Of a DNA stretch of 64,000 bases, positions 36,693 to 45,843 are shown piece by piece. The position numbers were made by a program, and so were the translations under genes. A model generated the notes under the pieces. The model had not been told where the DNA came from, ran no database searches, and saw only the letters and a list, made by a program, of their open reading frames with translations. Source of the DNA: Azonexaceae bacterium (GTDB lineage Bacteria > Pseudomonadota > Gammaproteobacteria > Burkholderiales > Rhodocyclaceae); the NCBI GenBank assembly GCA_013335535.1, contig JAAXVL010000001.1, forward strand, positions 451,764-515,763, given 5' to 3'. Position 1 is the stretch's first letter, and the number at the start of each line of letters is the position of its first letter.

Positions 36693-37247
36693 TTACTCGA
36701 CGACGACCTGGGGACGAATGCCCACCTCGGATTCGACTTTGACTAGAATGCCGTTGTCGTCGAAGATCGCATCGAATTCGGAAAAGCTGTTCAGCCAGTA
36801 GCGCCAGGTCGTGCTTTCCAGGCTGGGATTCTCGTCGCTGACCGGGTAGCCGACCGCCATGATGACCTGCTCGCGGGTCATGCCTTTGGTCAGGCGTGCC
36901 GAGCCGATGGCGTCCTGGATCCTTTTCGGATAAGTCCGGAGTCTCTCCAGCGGGTCCTGATCGACGATGTAACGCTTGGCGAAGGCGTCGAGCGACAGGC
37001 TACGGCTGTAGTCGTTGCCGATGTCCTGCTTGCGTCCGTTGATCACGACATGGACCCGGTTTTTGCCGAAACCATTCATGGTCAGCGGGGTCCCGGCAGG
37101 AATCATCGTCTTGCCTGGATCGAGATAATTGATGTCGCTGATCCAGGCACCATCGGTGCGCATGTTGCAGCACAGGAAGCCAGGGGTCTGGGCGGCGGCG
37201 CCGGCCGTAGCAAGCGCGGCAAGACAGAGCATCATGAAATGTTTCAA
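36693..37247 (-). CDS. Secreted protein with BamE/SmpA-like C-terminal domain
   Basis: 184 aa from TTG 37247, chosen because GAGGAG lies 7 nt upstream on the minus strand; no ATG has such a site. Signal peptide LKHFMMLCLAALATAGAAAQ. The C-terminal third, LTKGMTREQVIMAVGYPVSDENPSLESTTWRYW, matches the pattern of BamE/OmlA domains (helix GMTxxqV followed by GxP and a W-rich strand). The middle has two cysteines (FLCCNM). It ends 3 bp from tatD, convergent. Envelope function is inferred; it is not the canonical BamE lipoprotein because there is no lipobox. Confidence 0.65.
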   Translation of the reverse strand: MKHFMMLCLAALATAGAAAQTPGFLCCNMRTDGAWISDINYLDPGKTMIPAGTPLTMNGFGKNRVHVVINGRKQDIGNDYSRSLSLDAFAKRYIVDQDPLERLRTYPKRIQDAIGSARLTKGMTREQVIMAVGYPVSDENPSLESTTWRYWLNSFSEFDAIFDDNGILVKVESEVGIRPQVVVE

Positions 37248-37335
37248 GGCATGTCTCCTCAAGACAATGGGTGGGTGAAACACCATCCTAGCATTCGCAA
37301 AGCACGAAGTTGAATGGGCAGGGCGATCACGCTAT

Positions 37336-37378
37336 TTGATCACGGTCAACATTCCAGCAAAAGCCTTAGGGGTATTCC
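37336..37378 (+). promoter_or_regulatory. FNR/Anr-type site and promoter of the nap operon
   Basis: TTGAT-CACG-GTCAA (37336-37349) matches the FNR consensus TTGAT-N4-ATCAA at nine of ten positions. If it is a class II site centred at -41.5, transcription starts near 37384 and TATTCC (37373-37378) serves as -10. napD begins 75 bp later. Oxygen-limited induction of nap is the expected consequence. The site also contains CACGGTCAAC, part of the dispersed repeat core. Confidence 0.65.
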
Positions 37379-37458
37379 TGCAATTTGATTTGCGCTAAAG
37401 AAGCGTCGTCTTATGGGCGTAGATTGCCCGGGCTGACATCACATCGACTGGGCGTGGC

Positions 37459-37731
37459 ATGGACACCAAAGTTTCCTCCGGCATCAATATTTCCAGCGTC
37501 ATCCTGGGCGTTCTGCCAGCCGACACGGCAGTGGTCAGCAAGAGCCTGCGCGAACTCGAGGGGGTCGAGGTCCATGCGGTTGGCGAAGATGGCCGGATGA
37601 TCGTGACGATCGAATCCGGCGACGCAGACAACACCAGCACTATCTTTGAGGCGATACGCCAGACGCCGGGAGTGATTTCGGCCTCGCTGGTCTATCACCA
37701 GTACGAATCCGATCCAGATGAGGAGGCCTGA
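37459..37731 (+). CDS. napD: NapD, chaperone for periplasmic nitrate reductase
   Basis: 90 aa. NapD binds the Tat signal peptide of NapA during cofactor loading. [31 protein letters not shown] gives the ferredoxin-like fold pattern of the family; C-terminal acidic tail. It ends one base before the napA start. First gene of the napDAGHB operon. Confidence 0.92.
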   Translation: MDTKVSSGINISSVILGVLPADTAVVSKSLRELEGVEVHAVGEDGRMIVTIESGDADNTSTIFEAIRQTPGVISASLVYHQYESDPDEEA

Positions 37732-37732
37732 G

Positions 37733-40285
37733 ATGATCGAAGTGAAACTTACCCGGCGTGATTTCATCAAGAGCAACGCAGTCGCGGCGGCCGCTACCGT
37801 CGCCGGCATCAGCGTGCCGAGCGCTGTACTGGCGCAGCAAAAGGGCAGGGACGATGGCGTGCGCTGGGACAAGGGCGTCTGCCGCTACTGCGGTACCGGT
37901 TGCGGCGTGCTGGTCGGCGTCAAGGATGGCCGTGTCGTGGCCACCCAGGGCGATCCGGATGCGCCGGTCAATCGCGGCCTCAACTGCATCAAGGGCTATT
38001 TCCTCTCCAAGATCATGTACGGCAAGGACCGGCTGATGTCGCCGATGTTGCGCATGAAGGACGGCAAGTACGACAAGAACGGCGATTTCAAGCCGATCAC
38101 CTGGACGCAGGCTTTCGACATCATGGAAGAAAAGTGCAAGGCCGCGCTCAAGGAAGGCGGGCCGAAGAATATCGCCATGTTCGGTTCCGGACAGTGGACG
38201 GTGTGGGAAGGCTACGCTGCCGCCAAGCTCATGAAGGCCGGTTTCCGCACCAACAATCTCGACCCCAACGCCCGCCACTGCATGGCCTCGGCCGTCGCCG
38301 GCTTCATGCGCACCTTCGGCATCGACGAGCCGATGGGCTGCTATGACGACGCCGAGCACGCCGATGTCTTCGCGCTGTGGGGCTCGAACATGGCCGAAAT
38401 GCACCCGATCCTCTGGTCGCGCATTACCGACCGCCGGCTCAGTGCCAAGAACGTCAAGGTCCATGTGCTGTCGACCTTCAACCACCGTTCCTGCGAACTG
38501 GCCGACAACACGCTGATCTTCAAGCCGCAGTCCGATCTGGCCATCCTCAACTACATCTGCAACCACATCATCACGACCGGTGCGGTTAACAAGGAATTCG
38601 TCGCCAAACACGTCAAGTTCGCCAAGGGCGTGACCGACATCGGCTACGGCCTGCGCCCGAATCACCCGCTCGAAAAGGTGGCGCTGAACAACGGCTACCC
38701 GGGCGAAGACGGCAAACCGAAGGGCAACCCGAACAACTCGGCGCCGATGACTTTCGACGAGTTTGCCACCTTCGTTTCCGAATACACCCTGGACAAGGCG
38801 CACGAGATTTCCGGCGTGCCCAAGGAAAACCTCGAAGCGCTGGCCAAGGCCTATGCCGACCCGAAGGTCAAGGTCGTCTCGTACTGGACCATGGGCTTCA
38901 ACCAGCACACCCGCGGCACCTGGGTGAACAACATGATCTACAACGTGCACCTCTTGGTCGGCAAGATTTCCGAGCCGGGCAATGGGCCGTTCTCGCTGAC
39001 CGGGCAGCCGTCCGCCTGCGGCACGGCGCGCGAAGTCGGCACCTTTGCTCATCGCCTGCCGGCCGACATGGTGGTGATGAATCCCAAGCATCGCGAATTG
39101 TCGGAAAAACTGTGGAAGCTGCCGGCCGGCACCATTCCCGACTGGATCGGCCTGCACGCCGTGGCCCAGAGCCGCGCGCTCAAGGATGGCAAGCTCGGGT
39201 TCTACTGGACGTCGACGACCAACAACATGCAGGCCGGACCGAACGTCAATGACGAAATCTATCCGGGCTGGCGCAATCCCAAGGCCTTCGTCGTCGTTTC
39301 CGATGTCTACCCGACTGTCTCGGCCATGGCTTCCGATCTCATCCTGCCTTGCGCCATGTGGATGGAAAAGGAGGGCATGTACGGCAACGCCGAGCGGCGC
39401 GGCCAGATGTGGCGCCAGCAGGTCAAGGCACCGGGTGAAGGCAGGTCCGACCTCTGGCAATACCTCGAATTCTCCAAGCGCTTCAAGATCGAGGAAGTCT
39501 GGCCGGCCGAGTTGCTCGACAAGAACCCGGAATACAAGGGCAAGACAATGTACGACGTGTTGTTCGCCAATGGCCAGGTCAACAAGTTCGGGCTCGACGA
39601 GGTCGCCAAGGTCAACGCCCATGGCATCAAGGACTACATGAACGACGAGTCCAAGGCCTTCGGCTTCTACGTGCAGAAAGGCCTGTTCGAGGAATATGCC
39701 TCGTTCGGCCGCGGCAAGGCGCACGATTTGGCCAATTTCGACGTTTATCACAAGGCGCGCGGTTTGCGCTGGCCGGTGGTCGATGGCAAGGAAACGCTGT
39801 GGCGCTTCCGCGAGGGTTACGACACCTATGTGCCGAAGGGCGAGGGCGTGCGTTTTTACGGCTATCCGGATGGCAAGGCCATCGCTTATGCCCTGCCCTA
39901 TCAGCCGGCGGCTGAAATGCCCGATGCCGAATACGACCTGTGGTTGTGCACCGGGCGCGTGCTTGAACACTGGCATACCGGCTCGATGACGCGGCGCGTG
40001 CCGGAACTGTACAAGGCGATGCCCGATGCCGTGATCTACATGCACCCGGAAGATGCCAAGAAGCGCAGTCTGGTCCGCAACGACGTGGTCAAGGTAGCGA
40101 CCCGGCGTGGCGAAATCCAGTTGCGGGTCGAAACCAAGGGGCGCAACAAGCCGCCGCTCGGGCTGGTTTTCGTGCCGTTCTTCGACGAACATCGTCTGGT
40201 CAACAAGTTGACGCTGGATGCAACCTGTCCGATCTCGAAAGAGACCGATTACAAGAAGTGTGCGTGCAAGGTCGTCAAGGCGTGA
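37733..40285 (+). CDS. napA: NapA, catalytic subunit of periplasmic nitrate reductase
   Basis: 850 aa. Reduces nitrate to nitrite using Mo-bis-MGD. The twin-arginine signal is [20 protein letters not shown]. The [4Fe-4S] cysteines are in [13 protein letters not shown] plus a later Cys in RGLNCIKG; the Mo ligand Cys is expected in [16 protein letters not shown] precedes ATG 37733; the open frame begins five codons earlier at 37718. Length and motifs are normal, so the enzyme looks intact. Confidence 0.97.
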   Translation: MIEVKLTRRDFIKSNAVAAAATVAGISVPSAVLAQQKGRDDGVRWDKGVCRYCGTGCGVLVGVKDGRVVATQGDPDAPVNRGLNCIKGYFLSKIMYGKDRLMSPMLRMKDGKYDKNGDFKPITWTQAFDIMEEKCKAALKEGGPKNIAMFGSGQWTVWEGYAAAKLMKAGFRTNNLDPNARHCMASAVAGFMRTFGIDEPMGCYDDAEHADVFALWGSNMAEMHPILWSRITDRRLSAKNVKVHVLSTFNHRSCELADNTLIFKPQSDLAILNYICNHIITTGAVNKEFVAKHVKFAKGVTDIGYGLRPNHPLEKVALNNGYPGEDGKPKGNPNNSAPMTFDEFATFVSEYTLDKAHEISGVPKENLEALAKAYADPKVKVVSYWTMGFNQHTRGTWVNNMIYNVHLLVGKISEPGNGPFSLTGQPSACGTAREVGTFAHRLPADMVVMNPKHRELSEKLWKLPAGTIPDWIGLHAVAQSRALKDGKLGFYWTSTTNNMQAGPNVNDEIYPGWRNPKAFVVVSDVYPTVSAMASDLILPCAMWMEKEGMYGNAERRGQMWRQQVKAPGEGRSDLWQYLEFSKRFKIEEVWPAELLDKNPEYKGKTMYDVLFANGQVNKFGLDEVAKVNAHGIKDYMNDESKAFGFYVQKGLFEEYASFGRGKAHDLANFDVYHKARGLRWPVVDGKETLWRFREGYDTYVPKGEGVRFYGYPDGKAIAYALPYQPAAEMPDAEYDLWLCTGRVLEHWHTGSMTRRVPELYKAMPDAVIYMHPEDAKKRSLVRNDVVKVATRRGEIQLRVETKGRNKPPLGLVFVPFFDEHRLVNKLTLDATCPISKETDYKKCACKVVKA

Positions 40286-40365
40286 GGGGCTGACCGGAAG
40301 AGCCATCAGGGAGTGCCGAACGGGGGGGAGCGGGGCCCGCCCGTGTCGGCTGAACTGAACAAGTG

Positions 40366-41247
40366 ATGAAAGAGATGACAGCAAAAACCTCAAAAAGCGG
40401 TGCGGCGCGCCGCCAGTTCATTTTCGACTCGGCCAAGATGGTGTGCGGCGTGGGTATGCTCGGCCTCGGCCTGGGGCTCTACGCCAAGCAGTCGAAGGCC
40501 TTGCCGGCGCTCGCCCTGCGTCCGCCCGGCGCCCTGCCGGAAGATGATTTCCTCGGTGCCTGCATCCGTTGTGGCATGTGCGTGCGCGACTGCCCGTACA
40601 ACACCCTGGAGCTGGCCAAGCCGGAAACACAGGTGACGACCGGCACGCCGTTTTTCACTGCGCGCAACATCCCGTGCGAGATGTGCGAGGACATTCCGTG
40701 TATCAAGGCCTGCCCGACCGGAGCTCTCGATCACGGGCTGACCGACATCAACAAGGCGAAGATGGGCGTGGCCGTGCTCATCGACCATGAAACCTGCCTC
40801 AATTTTCTCGGCCTGCGCTGCGATGTCTGCTATCGCGTCTGCCCGGTCATCGACAAGGCGATCACGCTCGACATGGTGCCCAACACGCGCACCGGGCGTC
40901 ACGCCATGTTTCTGCCGACCGTCCATTCCGAGCACTGTACAGGCTGTGGCAAGTGCGAGAAGTCGTGCGTGCTCGAAGAGGCGGCCATCCGCATCCTGCC
41001 GCCCAAACTGGCCAAGGGCGAACTTGGGAAGCATTACCGCGTCGGCTGGGAAGAAAAATCGAAGGCCGGTCATTCGCTGATCGACGAGTCGAAAATGGTT
41101 GATCTGCCCGACCGCCTGCCGGAAGGGGCCGTTCTGCCCGGTCACTACGATCCGGCCAGCGGCCACACCGAATCCATGCGCGGCATGCCCGGCAGCGAGG
41201 CCGGTGCCATTCCGAGCCTGCCGCCCGGCCTGGGGGGCAAGCCATGA
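40366..41247 (+). CDS. napG: NapG, periplasmic ferredoxin-type nitrate reductase component
   Basis: 293 aa. Tat-type signal AARRQFIFDSAKMVCGVGMLG and four [4Fe-4S] cysteine clusters: CIRCGMCVRDCP, CEMCEDIPCIKACP, CDVCYRVCP and CTGCGKCEKSCV. With NapH it forms a quinol-linked electron route to NapB/NapA. The frame has GTG 40363 directly before ATG 40366 and another ATG at 40375; the ribosome site is weak. The stop overlaps napH (ATGA). Confidence 0.93.
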   Translation: MKEMTAKTSKSGAARRQFIFDSAKMVCGVGMLGLGLGLYAKQSKALPALALRPPGALPEDDFLGACIRCGMCVRDCPYNTLELAKPETQVTTGTPFFTARNIPCEMCEDIPCIKACPTGALDHGLTDINKAKMGVAVLIDHETCLNFLGLRCDVCYRVCPVIDKAITLDMVPNTRTGRHAMFLPTVHSEHCTGCGKCEKSCVLEEAAIRILPPKLAKGELGKHYRVGWEEKSKAGHSLIDESKMVDLPDRLPEGAVLPGHYDPASGHTESMRGMPGSEAGAIPSLPPGLGGKP

Positions 41248-42149
41248 GCGCCGCCAAGAATAAACGGACCGGAGCCGAAGCTGTCGAGCAAAAAGGCTGG
41301 TGGCTGGCCCATAAATGGCTGATCCTGCGCCGCATCTCGCAGTTTTCGATCCTCGCCCTGTTCCTGGCCGGGCCGTGGTTCGGCCAGTGGATCGTCAAGG
41401 GCAACCTGGCTTACAGCTACACGCTGGGCTTCCTGCCGCTGACCGATCCTTACGTCGCCCTGCAGTCGATGGTGACCGGGCATTTGCCGGAAACGCTGGG
41501 CCTGGTCGGGCTGGCCATTGTGCTGGTCTTTTATCTGCTGGTTGGCGGGCGGGTTTTTTGCAGCTGGGTCTGCCCGGTCAATATCGTGACCGATGCGGCC
41601 GGCTGGCTGCGCGCCCGCCTTGGCATCAAGGGCAGTTCGCAACTGGGGCGCAATACACGCTACTGGATTCTCGGCATGACTTTCGTTGGCTCGGCGCTGA
41701 CCGGCGTCGTGCTGTGGGAGCTCATCAACCCGGTGTCCATGCTGCATCGTGGCCTGATTTTCGGGTTGGGAATGGCGTGGTCCGTCGTGCTCGCCATCTT
41801 CCTATTCGACCTGTTCGTGACGAGTCGTGGCTGGTGTGGGCGGCTCTGTCCGGTCGGTGCCTTTTACAGCCTGATCGGTCGCTGGAGCCCGCTGCGTGTT
41901 TCGGCCCCGGCTCGTGCTGCCTGCAACGATTGCATGGACTGTTTTGAAGTCTGCCCCGAACCACAGGTCATCCGGCCGGCGCTCAAAGGCGAAGGCAAGG
42001 GCGTCGGTCCGGTCATTCTGAGTCCGAACTGCACCAACTGCGGCCGTTGCATAGATGTCTGCTCGAAGGACGTATTCACCTTCGGGCTGCGGTTCAATAA
42101 CCCGGTTTCCACTGCCCAGCCTGCGGGGGCGGAGTCGGAAGCCCGTTGA
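41244..42149 (+). CDS. napH: NapH, membrane ferredoxin-type quinol dehydrogenase component
   Basis: 301 aa. Four transmembrane helices in two pairs (about residues 30-55, 80-105, 150-175, 180-205), cytoplasmic CxxxCP motifs FCSWVCPVN and WCGRLCPVGA characteristic of NapH/NosR-type proteins, and two C-terminal [4Fe-4S] clusters (CNDCMDCFEVCP and CTNCGRCIDVCS). It probably takes electrons from the quinol pool, substituting for NapC, which is absent here. Confidence 0.94.
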   Translation: MSAAKNKRTGAEAVEQKGWWLAHKWLILRRISQFSILALFLAGPWFGQWIVKGNLAYSYTLGFLPLTDPYVALQSMVTGHLPETLGLVGLAIVLVFYLLVGGRVFCSWVCPVNIVTDAAGWLRARLGIKGSSQLGRNTRYWILGMTFVGSALTGVVLWELINPVSMLHRGLIFGLGMAWSVVLAIFLFDLFVTSRGWCGRLCPVGAFYSLIGRWSPLRVSAPARAACNDCMDCFEVCPEPQVIRPALKGEGKGVGPVILSPNCTNCGRCIDVCSKDVFTFGLRFNNPVSTAQPAGAESEAR

Positions 42150-42179
42150 TCATCGAGTTCAAGAGGAGGAGCGCCCACC

Positions 42180-42674
42180 ATGAAAACAACGCTGAAGACG
42201 AGATTTGCCATTCTGGCCGCCGCTGCCTGCTGGGCGCTGTCTGTCCCGCTCGCTCAGGCTCAGGATGCCCCAAAGCCCATGCGGGGGGCGGACGTGAGCG
42301 CGGCCGACCAGGCGCCGGAAGCCAAGAAGTATCTGGGCGGCAAGCCGGGGGGGCAGGAGACGGTGGCGCGCACTTACCGCGACCAGCCGCCGGTCATTCC
42401 GCATGCCGTCGAGAATTTCGATGAAATCACGCTGGAAGAAAACCAATGCCTGAGCTGCCACAGCGCGGACAACTACAAAAAGAAAAAAGCGCCCAAGATC
42501 GGTGACAGCCACTTCCGCGACCGTGAGGGCAAGGTGCTGCCCACAACCTCGTCGCTGCGCCACAACTGTACGCAATGCCACGTGCCGCAGGTCGATGCGC
42601 CACCGCTTGTCGAAAACGATTTCAGGGGTGATCTGGCCGAAGGTAAAACCACCAAGGGCAAGAAAAAGAATTGA
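42180..42674 (+). CDS. napB: NapB, diheme cytochrome c subunit of nitrate reductase
   Basis: 164 aa. Signal peptide ending AQAQ, two haem sites CLSCH and CTQCH, and the IPHAVENFDEITLEENQCLSC segment shared by NapB proteins. Passes electrons to NapA in the periplasm. GAGGAGGAG lies upstream of the ATG. The C-terminus is a Lys-rich tail (KTTKGKKKN). Last gene of napDAGHB. Confidence 0.95.
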   Translation: MKTTLKTRFAILAAAACWALSVPLAQAQDAPKPMRGADVSAADQAPEAKKYLGGKPGGQETVARTYRDQPPVIPHAVENFDEITLEENQCLSCHSADNYKKKKAPKIGDSHFRDREGKVLPTTSSLRHNCTQCHVPQVDAPPLVENDFRGDLAEGKTTKGKKKN

Positions 42675-42691
42675 GGCAGCAATCAATAACG

Positions 42692-42718
42692 AAAAAGGGA
42701 GCCGCGGCTCCCTTTTTT
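42692..42718. terminator. Bidirectional terminator between napB and rpoH
   Basis: GGGAGCC (42697-42703) and GGCTCCC (42706-42712) form a 7-bp stem extended by A5/T6 pairing, with A-run and T-run on opposite sides. It can stop nap transcription (+) and rpoH transcription (-). Confidence 0.88.
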
Positions 42719-42752
42719 GTTGTCGATCTGGCTTTTTCGGCTTCGTAGCGTC

Positions 42753-42790
42753 TTGCCACGGTCAACCGGAAAAAACGGCCAAAATTGAAA
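42753..42790 (+). repeat. Dispersed repeat copy R7 (napB-rpoH gap)
   Basis: The most consensus-like copy: TTGCCACGGTCAACCGG, six A, then CGGCCAAAATTGAAA. It lies between the bidirectional terminator and the rpoH stop codon, so it falls in the rpoH 3' UTR. Confidence 0.92.
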
Positions 42791-42806
42791 GGCGCTAATC
42801 CGTCGT

Positions 42807-43667
42807 TCAGGCCTCGGCCAGTACGCCGCGCATTTTCTGCAGCGCCTTGACCTCGATCTGGCGAATCCGCTCGGCCGACACATCGAACTCGGCAGCCAGG
42901 TCATGCAGCGTGGCCGCTTCGCCTTCCGGCAACCAGCGGGCCTCGACGATGCGGCGGCTGCGCGGGTCGAGCGCGGCCAGGGCTTCGTGCAGCCCCTCAT
43001 CTTGCAGGCGGGCAACAGCCTTGTTTTCCAGCACGCGGGTCGGCTCGTAGCGCGAATCGGCCAGATAGTCGATGGGCGCAAACGCCTCATCGCCGTCATC
43101 CGGATTGCCCTCGAGCGCGATGTCGCGGCCCGAGAGGCGGGTTTCCATCTCGACCACTTCGTCCTGCTTGACGCCCAGGCGTGCCGCGACTTCAGCCGCT
43201 TGCGTGCCGGATAGCGTGTCGATGCCTTCGTAATCGCTCTTCAGGCTGCGCAGGTTGAAGAACAGCTTGCGCTGGGCCTTGGTCGTCGCCACTTTGACCA
43301 GACGCCAGTTCTTCAGGATGTATTCGTGAATCTCGGCCTTGATCCAGTGCATGGCAAACGACACGAGACGCACGCCGCGCGTCGGGTCGAAGCGTTTGAC
43401 GGCCTTCATCAGGCCGATGTTGCCTTCCTGGATCAGGTCGGCATGCGGCAGGCCGTAGCCGAGATAGCCACGGGCAATGGAGATGACGAGACGAAGGTGC
43501 GAAAGCACGAGCTGACGCGCCGCTTCCACATCGCCTTCGTTGTGGAAACGCTCGGCCAGCCGAATCTCCTCCGCCTCGGCCAGCATCGGATAACGGTTCG
43601 CCACCTGAATATAGGCGTCGATGTTGCCGATTGCTGACGGGATGGGAAGCGTCAGGGCATGGGTCAT
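42807..43667 (-). CDS. rpoH: Heat-shock sigma factor RpoH (sigma-32)
   Basis: 286 aa. Region 2 with LRLVISIARGYLGYGLPHADLIQEGNIGLMKAVKRFDP, the RpoH box QRKLFFNLRSLK, and region 4 helix-turn-helix with FDVSAERIRQIEVKALQKMR. Directs RNA polymerase to chaperone and protease promoters. GGAGG precedes the ATG at 43667 by 8 nt. A perfect CIRCE operator lies just upstream, so HrcA probably represses it. Confidence 0.96.
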   Translation of the reverse strand: MTHALTLPIPSAIGNIDAYIQVANRYPMLAEAEEIRLAERFHNEGDVEAARQLVLSHLRLVISIARGYLGYGLPHADLIQEGNIGLMKAVKRFDPTRGVRLVSFAMHWIKAEIHEYILKNWRLVKVATTKAQRKLFFNLRSLKSDYEGIDTLSGTQAAEVAARLGVKQDEVVEMETRLSGRDIALEGNPDDGDEAFAPIDYLADSRYEPTRVLENKAVARLQDEGLHEALAALDPRSRRIVEARWLPEGEAATLHDLAAEFDVSAERIRQIEVKALQKMRGVLAEA

Positions 43668-43701
43668 AGCGTAATGTCCTCCGTGAAGTTACATCTATAT
43701 G

Positions 43702-43728
43702 TTAGCACTCGCGGCATAAGAGTGCTAA
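43702..43728. promoter_or_regulatory. CIRCE operator (HrcA binding site) upstream of rpoH
   Basis: TTAGCACTC (43702-43710), nine-base spacer, GAGTGCTAA (43720-43728): a perfect match to the CIRCE element. It is centred about 48 bp before the rpoH start and would overlap the promoter or the start of transcription (possible -10 CATATAGAT on the minus strand). Confidence 0.93.
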
Positions 43729-44010
43729 GGGTGGAGAAAGTTTCTGAAAAAGATGGTTTCATTTTCAATGAAGTCCACTTCTATTGCCGTCTGAGCGTCA
43801 GATTATTCGACCGACGAACCCAGCTCCCAGCCAGGAAAAAGCTAGTTTTCATTGGATGGCTGAGCGTTAATCGGCCGGTAAGCGCTGAAAACGGGCAGAT
43901 TGGATATCTGGAGAAGCATTTCACTGTCAGGTGCCGAGATAGGCCAAAAGCGCTAAATGTGTTTAATATGCGATCAAGTATTTGGTTTTTTCCAAATCTA
44001 GACCAATGCT
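43729..44010. other. AT-richer intergenic region before the membrane histidine kinase
   Basis: With the rpoH leader the gap is 343 bp. The stretch is visibly lower in GC than the rest. It holds a small inverted repeat ATTTGG / CCAAAT (43980-43985 / 43992-43997) around six T. A plus-strand open frame from 43659 starts inside rpoH and has poor codon quality, so it is not called. It should contain the promoters of the kinase and possibly of rpoH. Confidence 0.5.
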
Positions 44011-45843
44011 TTGATTGCTAGCCACTCAGTCACAAAAGGTAGCGACATAAACTCTTTTCATATACCCACGGCCTTCTTGCTTGCTGGCATGATGTTATTG
44101 GTCATGCCCGTTTTCACCTGGCTGTCGTTGTCCAGATCGCCCTCGCCAAAGCTGAAGTTATGGTGCGCCAGCGGCATCCTGGTGGGAGCAGGGACCATTC
44201 TGTTCGGTCTGCGTCCCCACGTTCCCGCCTGGGTAGGTTATCCGCTGACCAACTTTCTGATTGTCCTGGGCAGTCTCGTCCGGATTCAGTCGTTGCGCCA
44301 TGAAGCTGCTGCCCCTTGGCCTGCATCCTGGCTTGCCCTCGGCGCCATCGTACCCATCCTCATCTTCGAATTCATCAGGCTGGTTCTCGACGATGTCGGG
44401 ATGCGTGTTACCTACATCTACACGGTCTACATGCTCCTGTTCGGTTATGTAAGCATCTTTGCGTGGCAGATTGGCCGAAAGTTTCAAAGCCGCAGCGCGA
44501 TGGTGATTGCTGGCTTTCATGGTTTATTGGCCGCCGGATTTCTGCTTCGGCTCTGTGAGATTGCCGGTGGGTCTTTTAGTCCAGACATGATGGGAACAAC
44601 CTACGGAGGCATTCTCATCGCGATAGCAGGGCTATTGGCCGGAGCGGTCTCCCATATGGCTTATGTCGGAATGCAGTTCGAGCTGACACGGGAAAAACTC
44701 GTTACGGCAGAGGGCGAGTACCAGGGCATCCTTAATACCACGCCAGATGGTTTCATATTGACCGATGCGGACGGACGCTTTCTCGACGTCAATGAAATTT
44801 ACTGCCGGATGCTGGGCTACGCGCGGGAAGATTTGTTGGCCATGGGTGTGAGGGATGTCAAGGAGGCGGATGACCCCGATACCATTTCCGAGGTATTTCG
44901 TCGGAATCGTGAGCGGGGTTTCTCGCGTTACGAAACACGGCATCGCTGTCGCGATGGACGTTTACTCGACGTTGAGGTGAGCGTTACGCACATGCCGGAG
45001 CCGGAGAATAAATTTCTGGTTTTCATTCGTGACATTTCGGAGCGCAAGTTGGCGCAGAACGAACTGGAGCGTCGGGTTCTTGCGCGCACTATGGAGTTGG
45101 CTACTGCTCGGGCGGAAGCAGAGTCTGCGAATGCGGTCAAAACGCGCTTCATGACCAACGTGAGTCACGAAATGGGTACGCCCATGCAAGGTATTCTCGG
45201 TTTTGCTGAAATTGGAAAAATCAAGACCGGCGATGCAAGCCCGGAAAAGCTGCGGGCATATTTCGAAGCAATCGAGCAGTCCGGCAAGCGGCTGCACGAA
45301 TTGATCGAGTCACTATTGCATCTCGCAGAGAGTGCTTGGGCCGAATATTCAGTCGTGGCGAACGAAAAATTGCGTGCACTTTCGCCATCACAACTGGCAA
45401 TCCAATCTTGCGCCATGATGGAACAGACTGCGCAACAACGTCAGCAGAAGATCGTTGTGGAAAATCTTTCTTCGCTATCCGTCATCCGCGGCGATGAAGC
45501 CCTTTTGCACCAGGTGCTGGAACACCTTATTGGTAATGCCCTTCGCTATTCGCCGGAGCGTACAACTGTCATGGTCAAACTCCTGGACAAGCCGGCACAA
45601 TCGCACGCCAGTAAAACCTCGATGATTCAGGTCATCGACGAGGGCTGCGGAATCCCCGAAAAGGAGCTTGGCGCAATCTTCGAGCCCTTTTATGAAAGCT
45701 CGCGAACCGCTACCGGTGCGGGCGGCACTGGGCTCGGACTGGCACTCTGCAAAGCAATCGTCAAGCGACACAAAGGGGAAATAACGGCAGCAAATCGTCC
45801 GCAAGGCGGCGCAATCTTTGAAGTGAGCTTGCCAGCCGAATAG
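44011..45843 (+). CDS. Membrane-bound PAS sensor histidine kinase
   Basis: Up to 610 aa. Six or seven N-terminal transmembrane helices (about residues 20-225), a PAS domain (about 236-345), a coiled linker, HisKA with NVSHEMGTPMQGILGF (phospho-His near 394), and HATPase with N-box LIGNALRYSP, DEGCGIPE and [10 protein letters not shown]. The start is unclear: TTG 44011 has no ribosome site; ATG 44089 is an alternative that loses part of the first helix. GC content and codon use differ from the neighbours, suggesting acquisition by transfer. No response regulator is adjacent (orphan). Confidence 0.85.
   Translation: MIASHSVTKGSDINSFHIPTAFLLAGMMLLVMPVFTWLSLSRSPSPKLKLWCASGILVGAGTILFGLRPHVPAWVGYPLTNFLIVLGSLVRIQSLRHEAAAPWPASWLALGAIVPILIFEFIRLVLDDVGMRVTYIYTVYMLLFGYVSIFAWQIGRKFQSRSAMVIAGFHGLLAAGFLLRLCEIAGGSFSPDMMGTTYGGILIAIAGLLAGAVSHMAYVGMQFELTREKLVTAEGEYQGILNTTPDGFILTDADGRFLDVNEIYCRMLGYAREDLLAMGVRDVKEADDPDTISEVFRRNRERGFSRYETRHRCRDGRLLDVEVSVTHMPEPENKFLVFIRDISERKLAQNELERRVLARTMELATARAEAESANAVKTRFMTNVSHEMGTPMQGILGFAEIGKIKTGDASPEKLRAYFEAIEQSGKRLHELIESLLHLAESAWAEYSVVANEKLRALSPSQLAIQSCAMMEQTAQQRQQKIVVENLSSLSVIRGDEALLHQVLEHLIGNALRYSPERTTVMVKLLDKPAQSHASKTSMIQVIDEGCGIPEKELGAIFEPFYESSRTATGAGGTGLGLALCKAIVKRHKGEITAANRPQGGAIFEVSLPAE

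Noticed and set aside
37640..40393. 917-codon minus-strand open frame opposite napA
   Set aside because: Antisense shadow caused by GC-rich third positions; napA is unambiguous and the opposite frame shows no domain or ribosome site.
43659..44021. 120-codon plus-strand open frame across the rpoH-kinase gap
   Set aside because: It begins inside rpoH, crosses the CIRCE element and has no protein-like composition or ribosome site.
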